This document shows, in pieces, positions 34,504 to 47,658 of a stretch of 64,000 nt of DNA. The stretch comes from Ziziphus jujuba (Eukaryota > Streptophyta > Magnoliopsida > Rosales > Rhamnaceae). The notes under the pieces are model-generated. The model saw only the letters and a program-made list of their open reading frames with translations, had not been told where the DNA came from and did not search any database. The DNA lies in contig NC_083388.1 in NCBI RefSeq assembly GCF_031755915.1, forward strand, positions 8,679,001 through 8,743,000. Reading direction: 5' to 3'. The translations under genes were made by a program, and so were the position numbers. The stretch's first letter is position 1; each line of letters opens with the position of its first letter.

Positions 34504-37311
34504 TAATATATTGGAGCCCCCATACATACTGTTTTCAATTATAGTCTGTATTTTAGTTTTGTTTCACATAGCATAATCATCCTCGACTTCTAAACAAAAG
34601 AATATATGCAGAAAGTGGGAAAGGAGACAGTCAGTTTTAGTACTACGTAAGATGGAGATTCAAGAAGATCATAAAATTTAGATAGCGTAAAAAAATTTAG
34701 ACACCGTTAATAGCTTGAGTGCTTTTGAGAAGGTCTCCTCTGCATCATTTGGAAGTTTATAAGTGTGAACCTCTGGTTAATCCTCCAAAGCATCAGGGCC
34801 AAATACGATGATAGCTCATATATGTAGTTCTGCCGACCCAACCCAACTTTAAGTGAGAAAAAATCATTGAAAAGAATTTGGGAGTGTAATAATAATAATA
34901 AATTTGCATTAAAAGAAATTGCAATAATTTCGGAGTTAGAACCTCTTTGAAAATTTTGCAAATTTTTTTATTCAATTTTGACACAGTTTTCGAAGCCCCG
35001 TTCCAATCTTTTGAAATCCCATCAAACCTAATTGAAAAATCCATCGGACCCCATCGAAATTCTTCGAACAGCACCAATCAAAAGGGTTGCACTCCGCATT
35101 CGTCACATTGTAGCCGTTGGATGTGGCTTTATTTAACATAAACATAGGAAAATAAATTTCATTTAACTGTTGAAAAAAAAAAAAAAAACATTAATTGTTA
35201 AAGCTAAACTCACTAGCTTTGATTTTTATAACTAAGAACTAACTAACTAAAGCCTAACCCATTTTCAGGAGTCATCTGATTAAAATGGTATGTTTCAAAG
35301 TGACTTCTTTTTAAACAATAATGCTAGCTAAGCGAATTAACGTAACAACCAAATTAAAATCGAGAATTGGAAAACAAATTAACGAAAATAATCAGCAATT
35401 AAAACTAAAAAAATGGGCAACTCAATGATTGTAGGAAAACGAAAAAAGTAGTAATTAGTTAATATATTAATATAATTTAAAAATTGATAAATAAATATTT
35501 AAGGGGATAAATATTACTAAATATAAATTAATCAAATAATGAAACGTATACTATTGATAGATATGTTATTATTTTTTAATTGGTTAATATATTAATATGA
35601 TCTAAAAATTAATAAATAAATACTTAAGGGGATAAGTGTTTCTAAATATAAATTAATCAAATAATGAAACATATATTATTTATAAATATGTTAGTAGACT
35701 AAATGGTAACTATAATATTATGCATTATTAGTAATATGGTGCATGATGTTTCTTGTATCATGATTTAATTTTTTAATAAAAACATTTATTTTCTGTTTAA
35801 AATGAATAATAAAAAAAGAAAATTAGGGTGCATGGAGAGCTTCCATGTTCCACAACCGCAACCCATATATCCTTTATCTTAGAAATTTGAGATAATTTAT
35901 TTTCTGAAATTTAATTATTTTTTGATATTATATACAAATGTGTCTTTTATTATAATTATAATTATATATATATATATATATATATTTATTTAAAGAATAT
36001 ATGAACAATAATTATCTTATCAAAATATCATAATTTTATAATGTTAAAATAATGCAATAATAAAATCAAAATGAAGTGTAAATAATCAATTTATCACAAT
36101 TAATTTACACTATAATCAATTTACACTATATCCTTCTCACGTAAAAAAGTATTTACCAAAAAGAATCTCACATAAAAAGTTAAAATAAAAAAAATAAAAA
36201 AATAAAAAGACGAAGTAAACGAAAAATAAATAAATAAATAAATAATCATATTATATAATATAAAATATGCACGAATATTCCAGTTGGCATAAATCTATTT
36301 TGAAATGATTGCCAGATTGGCCCATAATTGACTTGTTGGCTACTACACTGCTGCTCTTTCCTCTCTTTCTATTTCTCTTGCTTGTTGAAGTGTTCCTAAA
36401 CCTTTTCTTTGGGTGAATAAGGTATTACGACACCTTGCTAGGACTGAAAGCTGAAAAAGGGTTGAGAAAGCAAAGCAGAGTGAGCTTCGAAAAGGGAGGC
36501 GAAAACCAACAACAACCCAACTACCTGAGACTTGAGAGAACCTTCGTTCATTGCATTCCAACGCGCTCAACTCTTCTGTGTAAGCCAATTTTTTTCTTTC
36601 CTTGCTATGTATTTATTGTTTAAATTTTTTTTCTGGTTTCATTTGGTTGCCGAGAAAATTAAGGAATTAGTTCAACACTTTGACGACGTTTTTATATATC
36701 TGCTTGATATTGAACCAATTCGCTATGAGAGTCTCTTCGTTTTATCTATCCACTTCAAACATCCTGCTTTATTTCATAGAAAATATCCTCTTCTATATTC
36801 TTGTAATTGATTGATATTAAAGGTTTCAAAACAATCACTTTCCAGCAATTCTTGACAATAAAGTTTACTGTCCGAATACCCATATCTGTAATTTTCTAAA
36901 CTTTAATACACACTTGGTATTGTTCCTGTTTAATCTTAAACCTATAGCATTTTACCTCTCCATACTAGTTATAAATTGGTCTGACTCTGTTATGATGTTA
37001 TCAATACCATCATCTGGTGGCACATCATTTTTATTAAGGTGACACAATCTTTCTTTAATTGGAAATATGCATCTAGTTCCTTTACCAAGTTTCAGGTCTC
37101 ACATTAGTATGCAATCTCTGTGTGAATGGTCTTAATGATTTTAATATATTGAAGAGGATTGAGCTGTAATATCTTTCTAAAACTCTATAAAAATGCATTT
37201 TATATCTATGAAAAAAGTAGAAAATTTTTGTTTGTTTTTCTCTGAGCAATCATCACCTCCTATGGTTTCATTCTATAACTTATGGGTTTTATCTCATAAC
37301 GATGAGATTGA
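34504..37311. other. Spacer; possible untranslated leader near 36,340-36,580
   Basis: AT-rich. About 35,455-35,575 and 35,577-35,700 form an imperfect tandem pair with TTAAGGGGATAA in each. A GC-richer part at 36,340-36,590 ends in CTGTGTAAGCC, which resembles a splice donor, and could be the first, non-coding exon of a + strand transcript, but no coding exon follows. The short frames at 34,707-35,141 and 36,343-36,810 show no family resemblance. Confidence 0.4.
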
Positions 37312-37615
37312 AAACTGCCTTCTTGATATATATATGTATGTATATATATATATATATAGATATATATTTTCCTGTCTTGCTCATGATCGATGGCCATCCC
37401 TAAGATTTTATTGTATAACCCAAGTATGAGATTGAATACTTACTTCATTCCTATAACGAACAACTCTTGAAAACTGCCTTCTTGATATATATATATATAT
37501 ATATATTTTTTTTTTTTTCCCTGTCTTGCTCATGATCGATGGCCATCCCTAAGGTTTTATTGTATAACCCAAGTATGAGATTGAATACTTCATTCTTATA
37601 ACGAACAACTCAACA
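37312..37615. repeat. Tandem duplication, unit about 150-160 bp
   Basis: AACTGCCTTCTTGATATAT followed by a (TA)n tract, CTGTCTTGCTCATGATCGAT, and AACGAACAACTC occurs at about 37,312-37,469 and again at about 37,470-37,612. The copies are nearly identical outside the (TA)n part. It lies 3' of the minus-strand F-box gene. Confidence 0.85.
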
Positions 37616-37838
37616 GCTTACTTCTTCTTAGGTTAAAGAGTTGTGTTTGGCAACCTAAAGAGGTGAGGTTCTGCTTTCTTACCCGAGAATCAATTAGCCA
37701 TCATAATTCAAATCAATTATTTTAATATATAAATAAATGCTAACAAAAAAAAAAAAAACCAATATAAACATACTATTAAATAAATAATTTCTAATAATCA
37801 ACACAATCTCTGGATATATTAAATATATTAAAAATATA

Positions 37839-39609
37839 TTAGAGGCAAACAAATTCTACAGCAGTAGGAATCTTTCCTTTAATATGCTGCATAGCATGAT
37901 CTCTGATTTTTTCTTCCTCTTTTATGATTTTACTATTCTTGATTCGTCTGAAAGCTGGGTCGAAGTTGAATTTTTCATGTGCAGATGCACAAGGATGGAC
38001 AACGATTTTTTGCAGGGCAACCAAATTATCTGCAAAGTAGATGATAAGTTGATCGAGATTTTTACGACCTGAATAGCCTAATATTTCCACTTCCTTGACA
38101 GGGCAATTTGTTGGTTGCTTTACAAATCCACATTTTTCGTCAAAATATTTCTCTAACAGCATCTGTACTTGCATTGAGAAAATAATAATAATAATAATGC
38201 TCATTGTCATGCATCCAAAAAGTATAATAAAAATATAGCTAAAATTAATCAAGTAAGAATCTATACACACCATCAACTCAAGTCTTTGCAAGCAAGGTGA
38301 CACCTTCAGAAAAGGAATAATTCTGGAAAGCAAGAGATTGAGATTCTCAGTTGCACTAAGTGTCAACTTTAAGTGCTTAAGATTTGTTAACCTAGGATAT
38401 TCGAGATTCCACACATGGGGCTGAAAGCAAAATTATTATTATTATTATTATTATAAAGAAATAATAATTAAAGAACAAAAAATAAAATAAAATAGAATCG
38501 TAGATAGTTAATAATTACATATCCTAACCTGAAGAAGAAGATCTAGGTGAAGTATCTGCAACTGAGAGAGACAAGATGAAAGTAAGGTGAAGGTAAGGCC
38601 AAGATCTTCATCGTTATCGGAACCAAAATCGGTATCGATGTGTAGGTCAACAAGCTTAGGTACATTCCTCAAGATGAATTCGTAAGGATAAGTGGACAGA
38701 GAATATAACGAAACAAGGTTTTGAGCAGCACAGATTTCAACCTTTTTGATATTGATACACCGCCTAATCTCAAAATGCTTCAAATTAGGCACCCCAGAAA
38801 TCCTTAAATTGATCAACTTGTCAGAACCAGCAACTTTTAATCGTTCAAGAAGAGGACATTTAGACAACAGCCACTCCACAACCCTGCCATGTATCTCAAC
38901 ACTTGTTAAATTAAGCACTTTGAGGGACTTGAGTGCAACGGGATCAAAGTGTTTTTTGCGAAGAATATAGCAATCACAATTCATTCTAAGTCCACCATAT
39001 TCAAAAAACTCCAATTCGAGAGTTTTAACTCTGTTTTTCATGGCGAACTCAATCCAATTATCAATGGAAGATGAAAATTCACGACACAGATCGAAACCGA
39101 TTCTAAACCGATCGATGCCGCGGACCATGTTGTTTTTGCTGCTGCGCTGCGCGATTACACTGTTTACCCGGTCGATGTACTTTGGCCTCTCAACCCTCAG
39201 TAGTTGTCCAGGTGATTCTATGATGCGGTTGAGAGTTTCCTCGGCATCGAAGTCCAGATTTTTGGTAAAGGTCCAGATGTAGCGCCATCGCTTGGCGAGA
39301 ACACTTGTAGCGACTGCCTCTTTCAGAGGCAACCCAGAAACTATCCTCGCCAGAATATCATCTGGCAGTTCACTGATTCTATCATCCTCCTTCTCCTCCT
39401 CACCCTCTCTCTTGTTTTTCTATTTAAATAAATAAATAAATAAAAATCCAAAAACAACAACAACAACAACAGATCTATCGCGATAAGGATTGTACTAAAC
39501 ATACAAGTACGAGAAAAATTTTAAAAATAAAAAATTTAAAGATAGATGGTTTTGCTTTTACCTTGTTCTGCAACACAGATCCACAACGTTGAAGCGCATT
39601 CTCCATCAT
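37839..39609 (-). CDS. F-box/LRR protein with FBD domain (four exons, 470 aa)
   Basis: F-box proteins of this plant family are substrate receptors of SCF ubiquitin ligases; the target is unknown. Exons on the minus strand: 39,609-39,562, 39,419-38,529, 38,420-38,271 and 38,162-37,839, all joined in phase 0 at GT-AG borders and giving 470 residues with no stop. Exon 1 encodes MMENALQRCGSVLQNK. Exon 2 gives the F-box at residues about 30-66 (ISELPDDILARIVSGLPLKE, then TSVLAKRWRYIW), then LRR-like repeats with LKSLKVLNLTSVEI, WLLSKCPLLERLKV and VPNLKHFEI. Exon 3 continues LKHLKLT. Exon 4 carries the FBD domain with FVKQPTNCPVKEVEI, LVALQKIVVHPC and a C-terminal EFVCL. A TATA box lies upstream. 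The first Met of two is taken; a start at 39,606 would lose one residue. This is the best-preserved gene of the window. Confidence 0.9.
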
Positions 39610-39664
39610 TCTTTTTCCCGGACCGAACTCAATATCGATCTTTGCTTAGATTGCGGCTCTGTGA

Positions 39665-39672
39665 TATTTATA

Positions 39673-39673
<1 letters not shown>
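39665..39673 (-). promoter_or_regulatory. Probable TATA box of the F-box gene
   Basis: The minus strand reads CATATAAAT about 56-64 bases before the start codon, which would place transcription start some 25-35 bases upstream of the ATG. A long (TA)n tract follows just upstream (39,676-39,706). Confidence 0.5.
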
Positions 39674-39706
<33 letters not shown>

Positions 39707-39709
<3 letters not shown>

Positions 39710-42700
39710 CACGTATACGGTATACCTATGGTCCTATACCTATCTCTATTCCACTTTAGTAAGGAAAACCTTGTGTACAGCCTCTAACCGTGTTTGATTC
39801 AATTGGATAAACTATTCATATTTATTATTATAAAATTATGAGGAACGCAGAAAACTACTGTAAATAATTAAAAAAATTAAAAACTTTAGCATTCAAAAAT
39901 AAAATAAATATTTTAAAATTATTTGCATTGTTGGACTTTCATTTTTAGCATGCAATCCACAAGATTTAACATTCGGCTCTCTCTCATTTGTTGAGCTAAT
40001 TAATACTCTATTATTTTTAACTTGTAAAAAAGTAAATTAAAAATGGGTTTCATAATTATTTAATAATATTTATAATTTGAAGATACCAATTTTTTTATAT
40101 ATTATTAAATAGTTAATGTTAAAATTTAACATTCATTATTAAAAAATTTATATCAATATCAAATTTTAAAAATAATATTTATTATTAAGATGTTTTAATT
40201 AAGTATATCAAAAATATATAATATTATATAAAATGATGTGATGCTTCATCCATTACATGAATCATGAAACATAGAAAATTATGTCCTGCATTTCAGATGG
40301 GGCGACCTCTTTCCAGTGACGGGCTTAGGAAATTAAGGCCCGGCTTAAGGCATACGCCACTAAGGCCCATGCCTAGGCCCCATTTTCTTAAGGGCTCTTA
40401 AAAAAAAAATCCATATATATATATATATATAATATACATAATAGACTATAATTATTAATTTATTTTAAAAGTATAAAAATTTAGACTAAAACCATTTAAT
40501 TATTTTTAATTGATTATTTGTTTTTATGTGAATTCTAATCGATTATTTATTGTAATAATTATTTTTAACTATTTTTATTTTTGAAAAATAACACCAACTA
40601 AGTCCAATTAAATATTTTATATTCTATAATATATTATATTTTAATAATAAAAAAGAGAGAAAAATATATTAAATATCCCTCTCATTTATACATTTTTTCT
40701 CATTTATTTATGCATTTTTTATTATCTTACTCACTTATTTTCATCCTTTATCACCTATTTATTTTTTATATTTATTTAATTTTAGTATACAATTTATATC
40801 ATTTGCAATTTTAATGCAAATGACTTTAAAATAAAATATAAAAGATAAGCTTGTGAGTGATAATTTATTTTAATGAATTTGTATTGTTCATTCTCATAAT
40901 AGTTTTAATTTTTGTTTTTTTTATGAATTTATGATTTTAATTATTTACTAATTATACTTACAGTTTGTAAAAAATTAGATTTTGTATTCTTCTAGTTTTT
41001 GCTTTTATATATATATTTTATATCTTAATTCAAATAAATTAATTAAATTTATTTTGAGAACTAAAACTTAAAAAAAAAAATAAATTCTTTTCCCTATGTA
41101 TAGATTTATTATTTTTTGTTATTGCAGTTTCAATGGAAATAAATTTTTCAAAATTGAAATTAGTAAAAGTTTATTTATATTCAATTATATCTTAAAAAAA
41201 TTAAACAATTAGCAATTTTATCAATTGAAAAATATTTATTATTAAATCTTGAATATAAAAATTTAATTAATAATTTTATGTCTAAAAAAATAAAAAAAAA
41301 TAGATTTTATATCAAAAATCTATTTTATCAAAAATAATATTTAATTATGACCCTAAATTTTTTTTTGGCCGAGGGCCTCAAAAATTGTTGAGACAGCCTG
41401 GGTCAGCATCTTTAATTTTTTTGATTAAGTAAACTTGCATATATTAATGCATAAAATGCAAAGATTAAGAATTTTTCAAATACAGAAAAAAAAATGGTAA
41501 TTAACGGTAATTTTGAACAAAAAAATCTTCTTAAATATTATTCTTCAATAAAACCCTCAAATTTTTTTATATTGTAATAGGAAACAGTAAATTTATTGAA
41601 AAGCCCAAACAAAAAGAAATTAAACAGGTAAATATAAAAAGGAAGGAACATTGAATGTGGGCCGGTGTCGTGAAGCAAAGAGCAAGAGAAGTGGTCTTGC
41701 GGGTGTATAAATACACAGGGAGAGGGGCCCTTCCAGTGGCTGATTCAGTTGAGTGGAGTTATTCAAACAAAAACTAACATAAATAAATATTAATTCTTTA
41801 AATTATGATACAGAGAAAATTCATTAAACATTTTTTTTTTATTATAATAGAGGGAAGAGGGATTTTCGCTTAGGTTGTAATTTAAACCTGAATGAATGAA
41901 ATGTATCCCCAATAATTTTACTATTAAATCATTCTTATAAATATAAAATTTAATAAATATTTGAATTAAACTTCATTGCTAATTTTTTAATACAATAAAA
42001 ATGAATAAATAATTAAAAAGATTAGTTTTACTGGAGGTTTAATGTAATAGTAAAACCACAAAAATGCATTCTCTTATGGGTGCTTCATTTTACACAAACA
42101 AATTTTCTAGCTCCACATACTTCTTCGATAAATTTACTAAGAACCCTTAAACTTTTTTTTATTATTCTTTTTTTTTCTTTTTATTGCAAACATGTTTTTA
42201 AAATTTGCATATAAGCTTATCGATTTCTTTATTCCAGAAAAAAAATCTAAAAATATTTTTTACTATTCTTATATGAATAACTAATTTTTTTTATTAAAAA
42301 AAGCAAAAAATCAATTTCTCATAGTTTCCAAGTTAATTACATAAAAAAATATTTATTTTTTCAAATATTTATTTACATTGTAACTATTTCATAATTTTAT
42401 ATAAGTAATTATGTACTTATTCATGAATATCTAATTTTTGAGTTTATTGTCAATAATTATAATTTTTTTTTTTTGGGTAATATGTCAATATTTATAATTT
42501 AATTTCATAAAAAAAGGTATTTTTAATTGTGCCCCTCTAACAAATTTTTTTGGATCTGGCATTGGTGGTGCTGAAATTCGAAGATGCAGAGACCAGAGTC
42601 CTCAGCTTAACTAGATTGGAATTGGGAAGACGAAGATCAAAGAGCTAGGATTGGAAAAAAGATATGGGAAAGTAAAGACGATGTCGTATTAGCGAAGTTC

Positions 42701-43512
42701 CGGGTGTGCACCAGCTTGAACGGGCAGATGATGACAATCCCGCGCTCCGTTTTCTGGGAAAATAAAGTCCCAGAATGGGGAAGATTAATTGCGTAAAAAA
42801 TAAATAAATAAATAAATAACATAAGGGGATTTTGGTAAATTTACCTGAGAAATATGTGCAGCTACGAATTTTGGTTGTCAGAAAAGATGCACACTCGGCT
42901 TATATCCTTGGTTCCAACTTGTCTGAACCATATGAGGAATTTGGGCCTTTGGACTAGGGGCTCGCGGCCTAGTCCTACATAGCATATCTTTTTTAGGGCT
43001 TTGCCATTTACACGATCCATTTTGCTTTTCACATTGCATTCTTGTGTAAAATTACTAAAAGCCCTTGACTTTTTTTTGTTTTGTTTTTGGGGGGTCAATT
43101 TTATTTTTAAGGTTTTATGTTGGCTGGCATTTTCTTGATAGAGGCAGTAAAATTCCGATTAAAATCAAAATTTTGATTCAAGGCTTCCTTCATTTATATT
43201 GAACAATTCAAACTACATTTAAATTTCCAAAAGAGCATAATTATCCTAATACTTATTTAATTACATTGTATTGAATGCTTGTTATTGTAATTGAATATGA
43301 ATTGTAATTAAATAACTATTATCTAACTACATTTATTGATAAATATTTTAACCAAAATTTAAAAAAATTGCTTAAAAAACTATATTAAACTGTAATTGAA
43401 AAATAAATAAATAAAAGAGATGATAGGGTAAATAAATAAGAAAAAAAAATTCAAGAGCTGTTGGGAGAGAGATTGTGGGGGCACAGTTGGTATTTAGGCA
43501 TAAATAGGTAAA
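39707..43512. other. AT-rich spacer with possible old elements
   Basis: No gene recognised. A block at about 40,310-41,400 begins with GGGCTTAGG and GGCCCGGC and ends GGCCGAGGGCCTCAAAAATT, probably an old DNA element. At 41,745 CAGTGGCTGATTCAG and at about 42,553-42,567 TGGATCTGGCATTG resemble inverted ends of the same GGCGGATCCAG MITE group as 34,092-34,495, but I find no target duplication. A TATA-like GTATAAATACAC lies at about 41,704. The frames at 42,637-43,098 show no resemblance to known proteins. Confidence 0.4.

Positions 43513-43551
<39 letters not shown>
43513..43551. repeat. (AAT)n microsatellite
   Basis: About 13 uninterrupted AAT units, followed by four near-repeats of GAAAAATGA. 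Tyr/Leu/Ile-rich frames across it are artefacts. Confidence 0.95.
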
Positions 43552-43553
<2 letters not shown>

Positions 43554-44607
43554 AAAATGAAGAATGAAAAATGAAAAATGAAAAGAAAGTAAATGGCAGA
43601 AAAAATTGAAGTGGGGAGCAATAAAGCCCTTTCCAAGGATTAAAAAAACAAAACTTTTGAATCTTGTTTTGGGAAGGAAGAGAATTTGTAGCAATTCTCC
43701 AAATAAATAATTTAAATATTTTATGAATCCTCAATTTTCAAAGAGCATCCTAAACATTAACATATTTATCCTCTTGAGGATGACTGTACCAATGGATTGT
43801 TGTGTGCAATAAATCATCAAAGAGTTGAACGTCAAATTCATCATAAGATTTCAAACAATTACTAGCAAATTGGAGTAGCATAGTGCCCTCCTCATTCCTA
43901 CATCTTGGAATATACTAGAAAATTAAGAATCGAATTTAGGTATATCTATTTTTTCTATCTTAAATTATCAGTTTTTATTTACAGATATGGATAAGCAATA
44001 TAATAGAGAGATATTATCACTAGTGGTTTTCAAACTATTTTTTAACTATTGATAATGATATTTTGATTTTTAAACTTTTTTTTTTTTTGACAAATTAATA
44101 TCTAAACTTGCTATTTTGTTTCACAGTTAGGCTTTAAATAAATTTGCATCTAAAATTATGTGATCATAAAGGATTAAAGTAAATTTTTTATATAGTTTAA
44201 GGTTTACATGTGCAATAAACATTAAAAAAAATCTAAATAATATTTTAAAAAATATTTTTCAATACAATAAATATTTTTATCAATAATTATTTTAAATCTT
44301 TATTTTTTTCATAGAAAACCATAAAAAAAAATTGGAAAATACTTTATCTTTTGAAATATTTTTAAAAAAGATAAAATTTTAAAATATGTATAAATTATTT
44401 TCAAAAAATTTTATTCTTAATATAATCAAATGCCATTTAGTTTATTTTTTTTAATGTACTTCATTTATTTATTGTAAAAAAATTATTTTTAAAGTATTAA
44501 AATTTTAAATCATACGTGCTAGGAATTTAAAAAATGTAAGAGAAAAATATTTTTCGAAATGATTTTTTTTTCAAAGCAAATTTCTCTATCACACATAAAT
44601 CTAAAAG

Positions 44608-44654
<47 letters not shown>

Positions 44655-47622
44655 ATGCAAAACCATATCTTTTTTTCTTTTTTTGTTTTTTGATAAATTT
44701 CGTTATACGAAGCTATTATTTAGTTTTTTTTTTTATTGTATTGTTTATTGCACATGTTCTTCCTAAACTCTGTAAAAGTTTAATTTGATCCCTCATAATA
44801 AGGGGACTTTGGATGGAGAATTAGTGAAGGACTAAGGTGAAACAAATGAGCAAGTTTAGGGACCAATTTGTTAAAAAAATAGTTTAAGGACCTAATTATT
44901 ACTAGCAATATAGTTTACAGATCTCTAGTGATAATATCCATATGATAAAATTGTTGATTGAAAACTTTTACTTTTGATAACTAAAACAACAACATCAACA
45001 ACAATAACAACAAAAAATCACTCCTAATGATTTAATTTAAAGTTACTATATTCTCATACAATAATTATAATATTGAATATTGATTTTTTTTATAACAAAA
45101 AACAAATATTGAATGTTTTGATTATCCAAAAAAATATTTTTTTTGGTAACAACCCAATTAGTAGTCAAGCCCATTTGTTTTATTATCTTTATAAACCAAT
45201 TATTAATGCAAGCTTAAGTACAATTATTATTATTATTATTATTCTTTTTTATGGAAAAGCCCAATTCATTCATGTTTCATAACCAGATTTCAGGAAAAAA
45301 TAATACATTTTTAGTTTTTGAGTTCTCACATTAAAAGCAAGGAGAGGGAAACCCCAAACCCATCTTTTTCTTCTCTAAACTCTTCATTTTTCACAATTTT
45401 TCTTCTCTCAATTCTTCAAATCTCAACCAAAACCTATAACCTTTTGATCAAAATGAAGCTCTTGAGATCCTTTTCTTGCTAGAACTATTGCATATTGAAA
45501 AGAACAAGATTTTTGGAAGTTTCCCTCCCTTTTTTTTTTATTTTTTTTTTGGGGTTTTCATTTGTTTTGGAGCTTTAAGGTAAAGACCCATACTTTGGTT
45601 TTTCTTTCCTATTTATTATGGATGCATTAGTATTGTTTTTGAAGTATTTACATGGGATTTTTGAAAGGCTTGAAAATCTGGAAATATTTTTATGTAAATG
45701 GGTTTGTAAATCTTGGTTAAAGCTTTTAAAAATCTGAAATTTTCTATTTCCTAATGTGCTTGCATTCTAAATGTTCGAAAAATGCTTGTGAGAGTGGTTT
45801 AGCTAGTTATGGTGCTTTGATTTTCGTTTGAGTGTCAGAACCTTGAGTTTATGACTTGCAAACTTGGCTTCTTAGATGCTTCTCAAGAGTTGAGAGAAGA
45901 ACTTCAAGTTAAGAAGGATAAAGGGTTGGATTTAGAAGACCATTTGGCTAGGTAGAAGGTTAAGCTTTAGGAAAAGCTTTACAAGCTTTGACTGGAGGTA
46001 GGTAACAATTTGAGTTTTTGTTTTTGGCTTTAAAAACTGAAAAATGGGTTATTGTTTAGCTATTATACTGTTTTGAGGGGTTATTTGAAATATATGTACG
46101 TCGGACATGGATTTTTAGTGCAAACTTAATGTTTGAGTTGAAAACCAAAGCTTGGAATTTTGCTGTGAGCTGGTATTTCGTGGATATATATGTGGATTCA
46201 AGGTATCTATCGCCTTCTGTTTGCTTTGAAATTTGGGATCATAAAATTAGATATGTTGAAGAAAATTCATATCAAGTTTCATAAAAAATTATTAAGTATT
46301 TGATTTTCTATGAATTTTCAAAGTAAAATTTTTGAAAGCAGAATTTTTCTGACAGCAGCAAGAACTTCAAATTTATGAAGTCCAAAATCATACTAAATGA
46401 CCATTGAATGAGCTGAAATTTTGTAGAGATATTCATTTATACATCTAATTGCATTTTGAAAATTTTTTATCACTTTATGTTTTATAATTATCCAGAATTC
46501 ATTTTGTACCATAGTCACCTCTGTTTTGAAAACTAAATTTCAGGTTTGTAGCTTTAAACTAAAATCTTGAGTTGGTCCATTTATTTAACTCTTCTGGGGT
46601 TTAAACTTTTTATATAGGTACTTGTATATATTTACTTTGTTATTGAAAGTTTCATAAAAATTCTCAATTTCTTTGGTATTGAAATCAATCAAAAGGTTTT
46701 ACAAATTTGCACGAAAAATTGATTTTAGTGTTTTATTTGTTATGCATTGGATAGGAATTAAATTTGTTTTGATTCTTTATTTGATCTAAAATTTTTACCA
46801 CACATAGATCCACACGTCTACTAAGTTGTTGTGAAATTTCAAATGATTTTGATGCCCTTTGGTTGAAGGAAAGAATTGTTTCTAGACACCGGATGAAGAT
46901 ATGAAGGGCTTGGAGGCCTTGGTTGGAAGTCTCTAGACACCCTGGTGAAGTAATGAAAAGGTGGTCACGGTCCTTATGTGAGGAGCCCTTAATTTCGAGG
47001 GCCATAGGTGACAATCCATGGGAGAATGCACCAAAAGTATATGGTTAAGGCATATGAACTATCTTGATTATACTGTAGTCAATATTTTGACAAATACTGT
47101 TTTGTGAGCCGTTTTAAATAATTCTTGAAGTTATTACTAATGCTGAAATGAAATTTGTAATTGTTTATATTATGTTTACCTTATGTTTCTTATTTAATTT
47201 AATTGGTGAGTTGTTTATAATTATTATACCTTTAGCAAAGAAAAAACCAAATTGTTATTTATAGGGTTTGTATCTCAAACCTACTTTTCAGGAGTTGATG
47301 ATGGATACAAAGGGAAAGAAGTGGCATAGATAGCTTTGAAGTGTCTTTGGGAGCTTTTATTATTGATCTCTACTTTTTGAGCTTGGTTAGCTATTTTTGA
47401 GTTTATGTTTAGTATTTGTTTATGGTTATGTGTTATTAAGCTCAACTTAATCGTTTTAAGTTTTATATTTTGAAATATTGGAGTTGATTGACTTATATGA
47501 GCTTTATTTTGGGATGCTAGACGTTAAACTCTAGTTTTAGCTTGAGCTTTAAAAAGGCTATTTTATTCTTAAATGTTGTTAAGGATTAAAATAATGTACA
47601 AGGACATCTTTGATGAATTTTG

Positions 47623-47658
<36 letters not shown>

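Noticed and set aside
41745..42567. Second member of the GGCGGATCCAG MITE group
   Set aside because: The ends are only loosely similar (CAGTGGCTGATTCAG and TGGATCTGGCATTG) and no matching 8-bp duplication was found, so it is mentioned under the spacer only.
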